Source of the DNA: Romanomermis culicivorax
Taxonomy: Eukaryota > Nematoda > Enoplea > Mermithida > Mermithidae
NCBI GenBank assembly: GCA_963922205.1
Contig: CAWUHX010000147.1
Coordinates: 310,001-374,000 of the forward strand
Length of the DNA stretch: 64,000 bases
Direction of reading: 5' to 3'
The notes beneath the pieces are model-generated. The model saw nothing but the letters and a program-made list of their open reading frames with translations, was not told the origin of the DNA and made no database searches. A program made the translations under genes and the position numbers. This document shows positions 54,098 through 64,000 of the stretch, piece after piece (within the stretch, counting starts at the first letter, position 1; each line of letters starts with the position of its first letter).

Positions 54098-55035
54098 ATG
54101 AATTTTCTAAATTTGCCTACGGAAATAAAGTCAAGAATTTTTGGTTTTTGTGGTGTGGAAACATGCTTAAAGTGTGAAATTATTCGCAAAGATTGGCTTA
54201 AGCGTCTTCTGAATGGGCCCATTTGGCCAGGCACAACTGCCAGGTTGAATATTGCTGTTGACAACAATATTTCGTATCAGGACCAATTTCAGTGAATTTT
54301 TGACAAAATATTTCACTGATTTTTTATTTGCTTTTTCCCCTATGTACTTAGAATACTTTCCAAATGTTCTGATTACAACAGAAGTGTAATCCTGGAGCCA
54401 GAGGTTCGTCCTCCAACAACTGAACTCTTCAGGAACATCACTTTGTATTTTCCGATCGGCCTTTCAAACATTGCCTTGGATACATTAGAAGGGATTATTT
54501 GACAATTCCAGCCAACATCATTGGCAATTTAGGGCCATCAGTGCCCCTGCATCATGGTTTACAGAATTTTACGATTTGCTCTACAATTGGAGTATTTGAG
54601 AGTGGATCTGGGTTTTCACAACATCGATCTTTTGTATGAGCTACCACGTTTGCAGGTCCTTGATGTGCCATTTATTATTTTTCCGTCGAGATATCCATGT
54701 TTTTTGAAAACATTGATTTTACACAAATCGACAATTTTTAATGTGGGTATGATAATTCTCTTGCTAAATTCATAATGTGGTCACAAAAAAATTAAAATGG
54801 CAGTTCATAAAAAATGTAATCTAATCTGTTTACAGATCCCATCTTGTACCCTGTATTGGGGCATCATATTCAAAATTTAGGATGCAGTTCCGTCGAATTT
54901 TATGGAAATATGTTGGATGTACTCATCCACATGTGGGGTCAGGCCTTAACCCCATGTGAAACCTCGCTGAGCCTCTATATAACACGAGAGTGCACCCACA
55001 GGCTGATCCAGTTGACCCCAACAATGCATGTTTAG
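54098..55035 (+). pseudogene. F-box protein gene, three exons, possible pseudogene
   Basis: Exon 1 (54098-54291) encodes an N-terminal F-box, LNLPTEIKSRIFGFCGVE and CEIIRKDWLKRL, the domain that links substrates to SCF ubiquitin ligases. Intron 54292-54351 (GT-AG, 60 bp) joins in frame to exon 2 (ILSKCSDYNRSVILEPEV). An intron at 54747-54835 joins in frame to exon 3, ending TAG 55033. Leu-rich stretches in exon 2 (ALQLEYLRVDLGFHNIDLLY) suggest a repeat-type substrate domain. Two in-frame stops in exon 2, TGA 54500 and TAG 54530, mean it is a pseudogene unless an unseen intron removes them; I found no frame-preserving one that keeps the flanks. Confidence 0.6.
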
Positions 55036-57595
55036 GATCGTTTTAATGCCACATGCACTTTGTACTTCAACAATTTGGGAGTGCTTATGCAAGATAACTG
55101 TGGCTTGAACCAAAACATACAAACTGAGATAAATAAAGAAACAAAAAATTGATGATGATTCACAGCCATGTTTTACTTTTAGATAAGTTCGTACAGAAGA
55201 AAAAGCAGCGAAAAAGTCCAACAACTTTGTAGATTTTTTTGCAGTATATGACACAAGGCGCTTTAATACTTTTTAATCTATTTTTTTGCGCGCCTTTAGA
55301 GTTGGTTGACATTTATTTGAACTTAGTAGAAGAACAAATAAATTAGTATGTGGTTTCAATCCTTAATATAATAACCTCACAAGAGAAGTTAAGAAATGTT
55401 AAGGTATGTTAATGTTAGGAAAGAAAACAACAATAATCGACAATTTCTTAAGTCACTTGTGTGCAAAGATCTCATCAAACTTTTTACAAAGCCAGGAATA
55501 ATTTGAAAACATTGTAGTAGTGTACTGCATTGTGGCCACATTAAACTTGGCCAGCTAGCTAAAGCAATGATCTTTAACACAGGCTGGTCCAAATCTGCTC
55601 CTAAGGGGGGGTGCACTTAACTACTCAGGTTCCATGAAATGACAGAACGCGAATCCAAAACCAGTAATTTTTTGAGACAATTCTTACCATTAGCATATTT
55701 TCTGTTTTCTCTTAATTCTGATTTGTTCAACTTCAGAGCAATGTTTTCATAGCAAGTTTTCCTAATCAGATGTCCATCAAATTCCACAGATTAAATGAAT
55801 TCAACCAACAATGAACGACATTAGGACAAACACATGCCAAATATGGAACAAGTTAGATGAGCTGAATATAAACTTTGAATATCCCATTGGTAAATGTTGA
55901 AAAGCTCCTCTTTGTGCCTTTGACTCATTGAGTGTTGATCTCGAAGTGTATATTCTGGTAGCTTCATTATTATGCCTGGCATAATTTTCAGATTGACAAC
56001 CAAAATGGACCTTCCTACTAATCATGACATTACCAAAGTGGACTAATATTGCTGGTGCCTCAAAGAGACGATGATCAATGATTTCCCAGACTGGACAACA
56101 AGTGTGAAACTTCACATGTTAACGAATCATGTGCCAAAATTTGCCATATGTCATCGATTTCATGGCATGTTTTCTACACTAAAAAATTGAGAGTTCGCAT
56201 GCAGAAATGAACTGCGTATACCGTTTTTTGTTGTGAGACAAGTAAACACAAATATGCCTCTTATTTTTCAGCATCCTCATCTTCTGGCATCAGGCAGAGA
56301 CACTCAACATTTTATGTCTACAAAGTTGAATTTGAAAAATCCAGTGAAGAAAAAGGGTGATGCAGAAGTGCCCACTGACGAATGATGTGATGGGACCCAG
56401 TTCAGCAATGGCGATTTTGAATTAGTTTTGAACGAGTTTTGCATCTAACCTTATTGTTTGGTATGCTGTTTCTGCTAAGAAATTTCAAAAAATCAAAAAC
56501 TCTAAAAAAATATTGCATTTGTGTAGATTTCTTGCTGTTTGACATCCCATACTTGTAACAAGCTTATTCACATTTATTTTGCTCATTGAATCTCATTTTA
56601 TTTTGCTTATAATTTTTTAATGATTTCATCCATGTCTTTTTTGATGCAAAAATATCATGTCACATTCCAGTGATCTTTGTGCCATGTGTTGTTATTGCTA
56701 TTTAATAGGCTTTAAATCTGGTGTGACTTGAGTCCCATGTTTACCGCCTGCATCCCTGAGGCACAGCTGAATTTGCAGATAATAGTTCTTCATGTCATCA
56801 TTTGCCAGTTATGTTATGCTAAATCTTGAATGTGATGAGAAGTGTGGTTTCAACTACTCATTGGCTGCTTTGTTGATGAATTCAAAATTCAGTCCATTCG
56901 TGTTTGTTACTAAAACTGTCAGCCTAATTATTCATTAAATTTCACTTGGAGTTTATTTGTTATCCAAGCAAGTGGAGGTAAGTATTTTAGGCATAGAAAA
57001 TATGCAAGAGTTGTTCTCAAAATCTGCCTGGAAAATCAGGGGAGTCTTTTGAAGCCAGGCATTGCTAAACAAAGCACTGAAAATTTTTTATTGAATAGCT
57101 GAATCCATGATCATTGTATGATGCAGTTTTTTTGCATTGGGTGTTTTGCACAGTGCCAAAAAATAACAGAAAAGTTTTGCATGACAAAACTTTTTTTTGC
57201 AATATAAATGCTATAAGATGAAATTGATCTTGATAAATAGTTTTGCACAGTGCAAAAGATCTCCAAAAACAGTTTTGCACCAGTTGAAAAAGTTTTGCAA
57301 ATTGCAAAAAACAATGGCATAATGACTTTTTTCATTTAACAATTACCTGAATGATGCGTTGAGCACTTCACGGACAAAATTTACATGCAAATGAAAAATT
57401 TCTCAGTTTTGCTGTCTGCTTTTTGACCAATATGGATGAGCCACATTTCCATAGTAATCGTTGTACATTCTCCAGACTTTCTACAATTCCCTTCCAAATT
57501 TTGACTGGAGCGAGGTTTGAACTGTGAGCTTTGAGTTTGTGAGTCAAGAGGCCATCTGGGCTAATTTTCGTATGGCTAGATTTTCTATATGTGTT
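55036..57595. other. Mostly non-coding; possible terminal exon at 56272-56385
   Basis: No clear gene. After a good acceptor (TTATTTTTCAG) a 37-codon frame at 56272-56385 ends TGA; it is Lys-rich and could be a 3' exon of the F-box gene or another gene. At 57120-57310 TTTTGCA motifs recur, including the perfect palindrome TTTTGCAC-A-GTGCAAAA at 57241-57257. The minus-strand open frame at 55801-56115 is not recognised and is left uncalled. Confidence 0.35.
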
Positions 57596-57965
57596 GGTGG
57601 GTAGGATGGCGGTTTTTGCTGCCTATAGCGGATATGATGAAACTTCTGTTACATATATGACCAATTTATATGCTTTTGGTGCCTACATTACTAGGACCTG
57701 CTTCCATTTCCATTGTCTCTCAGATTTTTCTCTTGAAGTTGTTGCTCTCCTGAGCCAATATTTTGGTGTTCTCAAAGGCTGAAGCACATACACACTTCAG
57801 ACAATGTTCAGCTACCCCACTTCTTTCTTCCTTGTGATTCTTCAGGGCATTTTTATGTTCTGATGTTCTTGTTTTCAATGTTCGTCCTGTTTCGCCAATG
57901 TAGACCTTCCCTATGGCTCTATTTGTATGCTGTACACTACACCCTGCTTTTCTTCTTTATCCCTG
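57596..57965 (-). pseudogene. Penelope-like element GIY-YIG endonuclease fragment
   Basis: Minus-strand reading gives EEKQGVVYSIQ (GIY-type motif, about 57957-57930) and, one frame on, GKVYIGETGRTLKTRTSEHK (YIG motif, about 57915-57860). NHKEERSGVAEHCLKC and ENTKILAQESNNFKRKI follow in the same frame. This is the arrangement of the C-terminal endonuclease of Penelope-like retroelements. Short, frameshifted and truncated. It lies head to head with the RT fragment at 57966. Confidence 0.7.
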
Positions 57966-58935
57966 GTAGGGGCCCCAAACCTGGCAAGAAAGTGTTATGA
58001 AATCGCCAAAGTCAGACAACAGGGAAAGTTCAATGATATCAGACCAGTAGAAAAACAAAGTAAAATAATGCCTCTTGATATCGATAAGATGGTTAGCAAC
58101 AAGAGCAGAAGAGAATTGAATCCTGACGAGAAAAACGCACTTTCGAAAGGTATGAACTTTGCAATAGCCCCCAAGAAACACCTGCTTGCAGAAATAATAA
58201 TGAACATTGAATGTGCAGCACATTTCATACAAGAAATGATTTCAGATATGAGATATGCAAAGCAATAGAAAAGGAACGCCTACCCCAACCAAATATGTCT
58301 ACTGAAGAAATTTGTGCTCTAAAGGCAGAAATAAGATCACAGCATTGTCATACTACCAGCTGACAAAGGGAGAACAACCCTAAATATGGACAACCAAGAC
58401 TATGACAGTAAGATCAAAATTATCCTGAACGGTCAGACAAAGTTTAAATGCCTTGGAAATAAAAATCCAATCAGTAGAATCGGAAAAGTAAAGAAATTGA
58501 TTAAAGACATAGGGATTAATGACATAGTCAAGATTAAACATAAATGCAAAGCACCACACATATAGGAATTACCGAAAATCGGCAAGGAGAACCTGCCATT
58601 AGGACCAGTGGTAAGCTGCATTGCAAGTGCGATCCATCTATTAGCCAAGCATTTGGTAACTTATCTGAACCCATTACAGTCAAGCATAAAGCCGAATGTA
58701 ACAAATAGTAAGGACTTTGTCAATAAAATCAAAGACATACCCATCACCCAAGGCACAAAATTAGTCAGCTTAGATGTAGTAAGTCTCTTCACAAGTGTAC
58801 CCATTGCTGAAGCCATCAGACACCTACAAACCTGTCTCAAACAGGACTCTACCAATGAACGCCCAGCAAATTGTACAGCTGACAGATATTTTAACTGCCA
58901 GGGCACAGCCCTGCACAACCAGTGTCTATGACAAA
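57966..58935 (+). pseudogene. Penelope-like element reverse transcriptase fragment
   Basis: N-terminal half of a Penelope-type RT: SRRELNPDEKNALSKGMNFAI (about 58108), VILPADKGRTTLNMDNQDYD (about 58345), LPKIGKENLPLGPVVSC (about 58568), LAKHLVTYLNPL, and motif A KLVSLDVVSLFTSVPI (about 58760). The part with YxDD is absent; homology stops near 58930. A TAG at about 58563 and frame changes interrupt it. It is opposite in direction to the endonuclease fragment beside it. Confidence 0.78.
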
Positions 58936-59094
58936 TATGCATCTTTACTCTACTTCTAAAACATTGGGCCTACATGTTCAAAGAAAGGATGAATACAACC
59001 CTTGTGCACTCTATGACATTCAGGATACCCATGGTTAAGAGTGAAGGGATGTTGACAAAATCGTTCTTCAAGCACAGTTTCAATAATCAAATCA

Positions 59095-59586
59095 TATAGA
59101 GGGTGAGCCACAAAAAAGATGAATGGTGCTAACTTCCGTAACATCAGAATGGATGAAGATTCTATAGTACAGATTCCTGCATTAGAATGCCCTGTTTGTT
59201 TTTGTTGCAGGGGCAAAAATTTTGTATTCCCTGCACATTGACCAGATTGAGAAACGATTAAAATTATTGGTGAAACAGAAAGTGGGCTGCTTTAAAACAG
59301 CTCTCTTGTAGTTTCCAGCTGTTACATGATTGTTATGATAGGATTTTTTGTACTTTTCTGTTGTGGATATCTCGATTTTGTCAAATTTTGTCATATTTTC
59401 AAAATTTAGTTGCAAAAATTGGTGTTCAGTATTCTAGCCACTCAATATTTGGGCAATCTGGCTGAAACTTTTCACTCTATGTCAGATGTTTTGTCTATTG
59501 ATGGCAGGAAACCACATAAAGAAGCTTCACCCATTTGAAAGGTTTGAAAGTCAGTACTGGTCGCCCTTTTTTGGCTCACCCTGTAT
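59095..59586. mobile_element. MITE with GGGTGAGCCA inverted termini
   Basis: About 490 bp. The left end ATATAGAGGGTGAGCCA (59094-59110) and right end TGGCTCACCCTGTATAT (59572-59588) are inverted repeats, with A-rich stretches just inside. TA flanks suggest a Tc1/mariner-type MITE. No transposase. Confidence 0.6.
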
Positions 59587-59864
59587 ATGTAAACTATGTT
59601 GATGAAAATGACTAGATGTATGTATTCATCAGGAAATTGAGAAATCTATAAAATAATTGTGACAAGGAAGATTACACCCAAAAATTCAAGGTATCATTTG
59701 AAGAATCATACCATGTTTATACATAGCTCACAGAGGGAAATCCCTTAACAGTGGTCCACCTAATACATAAAGCTCACTATTCACAAAAAATCCCTGTCAT
59801 AAAATACTAACAAACTTATCTGATGTGTATGCAGCTTGCAGCTGCAGAATCTTCAAGAATAGTA

Positions 59865-60227
59865 TCAATTCCCCAGACATTGATCAGACGTTAGCACAAT
59901 AGCTTGGATGGCAGCAATGCCTGCTACAATTGTATTGGATGGGATAGTGGCTGTTGTACCTGATTTTTGAACAGTGGCAGAAGTTTTTTTGGGTGCAGCT
60001 GCCATGGTTGTATCATATGGTACCGTGGCAGTTGTCCTGGATGGTTTGGTGGCAGCAGTGTTTGTGTCAGATGCAGCAGCCCCACTTGTATCAGATGCCC
60101 TGACAGCAGATGTGTCAGATGGTGTCACAGCAGTGGTTGTATTGGATGGTGTGGTGGCAGTGGCTGAATTGGACAGGGCGACTGCAGTTGTTGTGGACAT
60201 TGCCCCAACAGTTTTATCTTGTTGCAT
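59865..60227 (-). CDS. Ser/Thr/Ala-rich repeat ORF (mucin-like), uncertain
   Basis: 120-codon open frame made of about ten imperfect units of roughly 10 residues (TTAVTPSDTSAV, GAAASDTNTAA, TTATVPYDTTMAA). The underlying DNA is a degenerate minisatellite. Ser/Thr-rich repeats are typical of O-glycosylated secreted proteins, but there is no signal peptide at the ATG, and the plus strand is also open (60-372 region, Val/Ala-rich), so coding is unproven. It might be one exon of a larger gene or a non-coding minisatellite. Confidence 0.35.
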   Translation of the reverse strand: MQQDKTVGAMSTTTAVALSNSATATTPSNTTTAVTPSDTSAVRASDTSGAAASDTNTAATKPSRTTATVPYDTTMAAAPKKTSATVQKSGTTATIPSNTIVAGIAAIQAIVLTSDQCLGN

Positions 60228-61556
60228 GAAAGTTTCATACGCATTTATTTCTATATGGAAACAAAATACAATGTCAAAACGAATCTATATAAACTCAATA
60301 AAGATGATCAGTGAAATTTTTGAACTTGGCATGCCTTTGAATGTCATTCCTTTTTTTGGGAATAGTCCTTAAATAATGAGATTGTGATGATTTTCACCAT
60401 GTAGGCAGTGAGAAAGACACAGGGAAGTCACATTCCTATGTGGTATCCATTAAAATGACCCTAAATAAATCAATAAAGAGAAAGCTTTTATGAATAATCA
60501 ATATTTTCATTTGATGTTTTGGTTTGCTCTAAAGTGCCAATGCTTTGAAAGTAATTAGGAACCACTTCCTGCTGCACAACAGTTTTCATCAGGTCATCTA
60601 ATGCGTTTCTAGTGATCAGTTCCTCCACAGTCACAATTTAGTTCCAAGGTTTGGTGGATCTCCAGATGGACATATTGTTTGATCTGTGAAAGTGTATGAA
60701 ACTCACCCTTTTGTCATTGTACAAATCAATGGTGAGCTTGCAAGGCTCAACTTGAATGCATCAATAATGAATAACATGCCAGTGTGGTTCAACAATTGTC
60801 TCTCTGTTTCTGCTTTGAGTAAACGCCACAACCACCCTACAACAATTTCCAATACCCCTAAAAAAGTTCATTACCTGGTAACCATTTATTAAGAGTATTG
60901 TGCAGACATTCCTCTACACCTCCTGAAACTTGATTTTCCACAACTCTGTTATTGCTTCTTCTTAACATGGTTTCTAAGTTAGATCCAAGAGAGCTATTGC
61001 CTGTTGTGGGTTCTGTAATAATGATAAAAGATTCTTGCATACAACAACATCCTAATTATAAATTTCATTATTATAAAACCAATCATAAGCTATGATTTTA
61101 GAAGAAAACCACCCCAAAATATGGGAAAATGACTTGTTCATTTCTGTATTCTTTCTTGTATGGTTATATTAATATTCATATTTTCTCTGCTGATCAAAAA
61201 TTCATGCAACAAATTTATAAATATTCATTCTTGAAGATGTCAGATTTACAAGTTATCATATATGTATTTTCGTTTTTAAGGATTAAGTCCTGTCAACCAT
61301 ATCAATAAAAAAGTTACTTACAATACAATACAATAAATACTGTATTTACAAAGATGTATGAAAAGAAGAAATAGAATGAAAGAAAGCAAAGACAGGATGA
61401 AAATGTAAAAACGTACATGAATGGAAACATAAGCAACACACGCAGAAAAAAAACAAAGGAATACATACAATAAAAAATATAAGGTAGAGAAGGAGAATAT
61501 GAAGAATGTGTTATCACATTTTTGATTACTCATTTGAAAGCACCTAATTGGGACTT
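60228..61556. other. No recognisable gene
   Basis: AT-rich sequence with short open frames on both strands that lack family features (for example 60686-60892 plus, 61314-61575 minus, the latter an A-rich low-complexity artefact). An AATAAATCAATAAAG stretch near 60465 could include polyadenylation signals. Confidence 0.4.
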
Positions 61557-61708
61557 TGTTCACTTGGGAATTCATTCAGAATAGCTCACACTAGGATCAT
61601 TGAGTTTGGAATTCACATACTTGGGAATCGCTCACTTGAGAATCACTCACTTGGGAATCACTCTATTAGAAATCACTCATTTGGGAGTCACTCACTTAGG
61701 AATAGACC
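61557..61708. repeat. ~15-bp minisatellite, CACTTGGGAATCACT
   Basis: About nine imperfect copies of a roughly 15-bp unit (CACTTGGGAATCACT, CACTTGAGAATCACT, CATTTGGGAGTCACT and others). The copies are cleanest at 61615-61700 and decay to the left. Confidence 0.7.
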
Positions 61709-64000
61709 TAGAGCTTTATGTAGATAGATCAGAATTGATTGAGCACAAATAATTGTCAGAAAATATATGCTGGAAAGACGTTGTAGTATGCGAAAAAAAG
61801 ATTTTTTGAATGTTTTGACTAATTTGCTGAAAGTCCCTCTGATGCATCAAATATGTGCAACAAGCAAATTGGACAAAATATCGGTACAGCAGTAAAGTGA
61901 ACAATGACCATCAACACACAAATAAATAGTCATGATTTTTCTACATTAATTCAACCATTTTTGCGACAAGTTCATAATCAAAAGATAGTTCTCAGTGTTG
62001 CAGCATCCCATAGCCTATGTTAGGTAGGTCGTGACTAACAAAGATGTCCAAACTTGGTGCAATTAACACTCATTCTGATTTTATATTTACGTAAAAATAT
62101 GTAAATTTTTTTCTTCTATGACCCCTGCGTCAATATCTTTGACAATCAATGCTCTCAGTGGCAAAAAAGTTATTTCGCCCTCAGACTTTGCATATGCTGA
62201 ATGAGTTATTTTTTTTTTTGATCGGGGATACTTTTTTTCTAGCTTTTCTACTTAAAAAAACATTGGTGTGGAAAAAGATCAGAAAAAGCAGCTTGTTTAT
62301 TTGAACATATTGGGGGAAGTTCAAAGATTGTGACTTGGAGGAATAAAAACATAGTTTTTAGATCTTTTCTTTCTCAGTACATCTATAGTTTCTGATTCTC
62401 TAAACATCACTGCTTTTTGTACAAGACTATCATGATTGGCTCAGTACAAAGATTTTTTTGGGATCTTTGAAAACAGACAAAGAGATTCTGAGTGCTTCAG
62501 AAAAGTTCATTCACTGTTTTTCCTCGACTGAATAAAGAATGTTCGGAAATATAGAGAATATGAAACATTTATTTCATTTTACATGGGAAAATCGAGAAAA
62601 TTTCAATGTGAGTAACAGCTTAATGCAAAACTATGTTGAAAATGCACAGTCCAGGTTTTTTTGCCATATCAGTCGATCCCTGTTGTAGAATTCACAGAAT
62701 TCTAGTAAAAAAATTTTCATTTTGTACCGGTTTTCATCATGAAATCACTTAAAAAATCCGTACTGTATGGAAAACTTGGTAAAAGTTTTACCAGCTGAAA
62801 AAATCCGTCTGTTATGGAAAAAACACTGCCACACACACATTTTTGTGCAGATAATGCGTTTATGAGAAAATCTTTTACATTTAAAAAAACGTCGCTTTTT
62901 TACACTATTGTAGAAGGAACTGTGATTTTCAGTAAAAAGAACTTTTCAAAGTATATTCTGGAAGGAAAACAAGTTAGAAAAAATTGTTGAGCACACATAT
63001 TACAGATTTGACAAAAAATGAAAATGTTTTTAAATTATTTTGATAGATGAGGATCATGTGTGATTTACACATGTTTACGTCCTCTGGTATATATGTTCAC
63101 TACATTATGTATGAATTACCTATGATTTTTGTTCAAAAAAATTGGAAGTTTCTGGGAAAACGACCCAGAAAAGTCAGGAAATCACATTTTGGCAAATTGT
63201 TGGGCACGCTGTGAGTGCCTCCTCTTGCCTTTGTGCATGTTTAATGTAATGCAGCTTCTTTATGTAGATTAACTATCGAATCGTGTCAAAAATTACAATG
63301 CATGCATGCTCCACCTGGAGCCAAGCATGATTGAAATCCACCAAAGTGATGGAGCACTAAAAACTAATGCAGCTAAGCGATGCTCAAAGCTTGTAGCTTT
63401 GGCAATGTGATCGGGCCATTCTCCCAATATGATTCATGGATTTTGTCATGGATTATTTCCCACTCTATAGGCAGAATGTTAGTTTTTGGTGCCTTCCGTT
63501 TTTTCTTGTAAGTTTTGTTTTTGTCACATTCTTCCTATGCTAAGTTGATTCAGGAACACTGGTCGCTATATCCAATTGCTTGAACATCTTCTGTGGCATA
63601 TCAATGAAATTTTTGAAATACGCAGTTCTAGTAAAATTCATTGAAATGGGGGGTGTGTTGAAAGTCACGTTTGAGTGTAAAAATTTTGAAAGAGGTTATG
63701 GTTAAGACATTAAAATCGTGGATTTTTCGTACATTTGTGTGCTGTGCAGACTATATTAATTATTAGATTTTTTGAATTTCTTTAAGCTTAAAGGGTAACA
63801 CGTAGGTTATTTATGAAATAAAAATAGATAAAGGTTGACAGGTTATTCAGAAGGAGGACGTTTGATGTTTTGAAGGCTATTGTAGGTAGAAAGACCTGTA
63901 ACGTACCTGCTAAAGCAGTACTGTAAATATATAGTATACTGTATGTGATAGTCATTTATTAAATATTATTTCATTTTCCTATTTTATCGTCTCACCCAGA
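61709..64000. other. No recognisable gene
   Basis: AT-rich DNA with A and T runs. GAAAAAATCCGT-like motifs recur near 62755 and 62810. I found no coding region, RNA gene or transposon ends that I can support. Confidence 0.45.

Noticed and set aside
61314-61575. Hydrophobic minus-strand frames
   Set aside because: They are the antisense of an A-rich low-complexity stretch; Phe/Leu/Ile content is a composition artefact.
1-64000. CRISPR arrays, bacterial operons, rRNA and tRNA genes
   Set aside because: No regular spaced repeats with spacers, no ribosomal RNA cores and no cloverleaf with A/B boxes were recognised by eye; tRNA detection by eye is weak, so tRNAscan-SE would be decisive.

Overview
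This window is eukaryotic and almost certainly from an invertebrate animal. It is AT-rich and has canonical GT-AG introns. It is packed with degraded transposable elements of several classes: Ty3/Gypsy LTR elements with an envelope gene, a Polinton/Maverick, a hAT transposase, a Penelope-like element and MITEs. I cannot name the species. The only candidate host gene is a small F-box gene or pseudogene near 54.1-55.0 kb.

Layout. 1-12.1 kb: a minus-strand Gypsy element (G5, running off the left edge) is split by a plus-strand Gypsy element (G1, 1436-11585), whose integrase is itself split by a solo LTR (8993-9821). 12.1-14.3 kb: a minisatellite and three hAT-like MITEs, two of them rich in GGGGTTTT. 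14.8-16.85 kb: an intron-containing hAT transposase pseudogene. 17.2-24.9 kb: a second Gypsy lineage (G2) without an integrase. 25.3-53.8 kb: one Polinton, with a divergent protein-primed DNA polymerase B, integrase, packaging ATPase, capsid genes, protease and a TATA-binding-protein-like gene. It is split twice by Gypsy elements: G3 (32377-41398, plus, almost intact) and G4 (43396-52746, minus). 54.1-56.4 kb: F-box gene remains. 57.6-58.9 kb: two Penelope fragments in opposite orientation. 59.1-64 kb: a MITE, a mucin-like repeat ORF, a minisatellite and otherwise unassigned AT-rich DNA.

Two features stand out. (1) All the Gypsy elements that can be read place an envelope-like glycoprotein between Gag and Pol, not after Pol. 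In G3, Gag, Env, protease, RT, RNase H and integrase lie in one continuous reading frame of about 7.7 kb, broken only by four stop codons and no frameshift. The envelope carries an internal signal-like segment before it and a membrane anchor just before the protease. A Gag-Env-Pol polyprotein would therefore place Gag and Pol on the same, cytosolic side of the membrane. (2) The Polinton carries a two-repeat TATA-binding-protein-like gene two bases downstream of its minor capsid gene.

The nesting is supported by target-site duplications (ACAG for G3, CCAG for G4, AAAA for the solo LTR, CTTT-like for G1) and by interrupted reading frames that resume on the far side of each insertion. Hand-counted LTR divergence orders the insertions: G3 (about 2%) is younger than G4 (about 5-6%), which is younger than G1 (about 8%).
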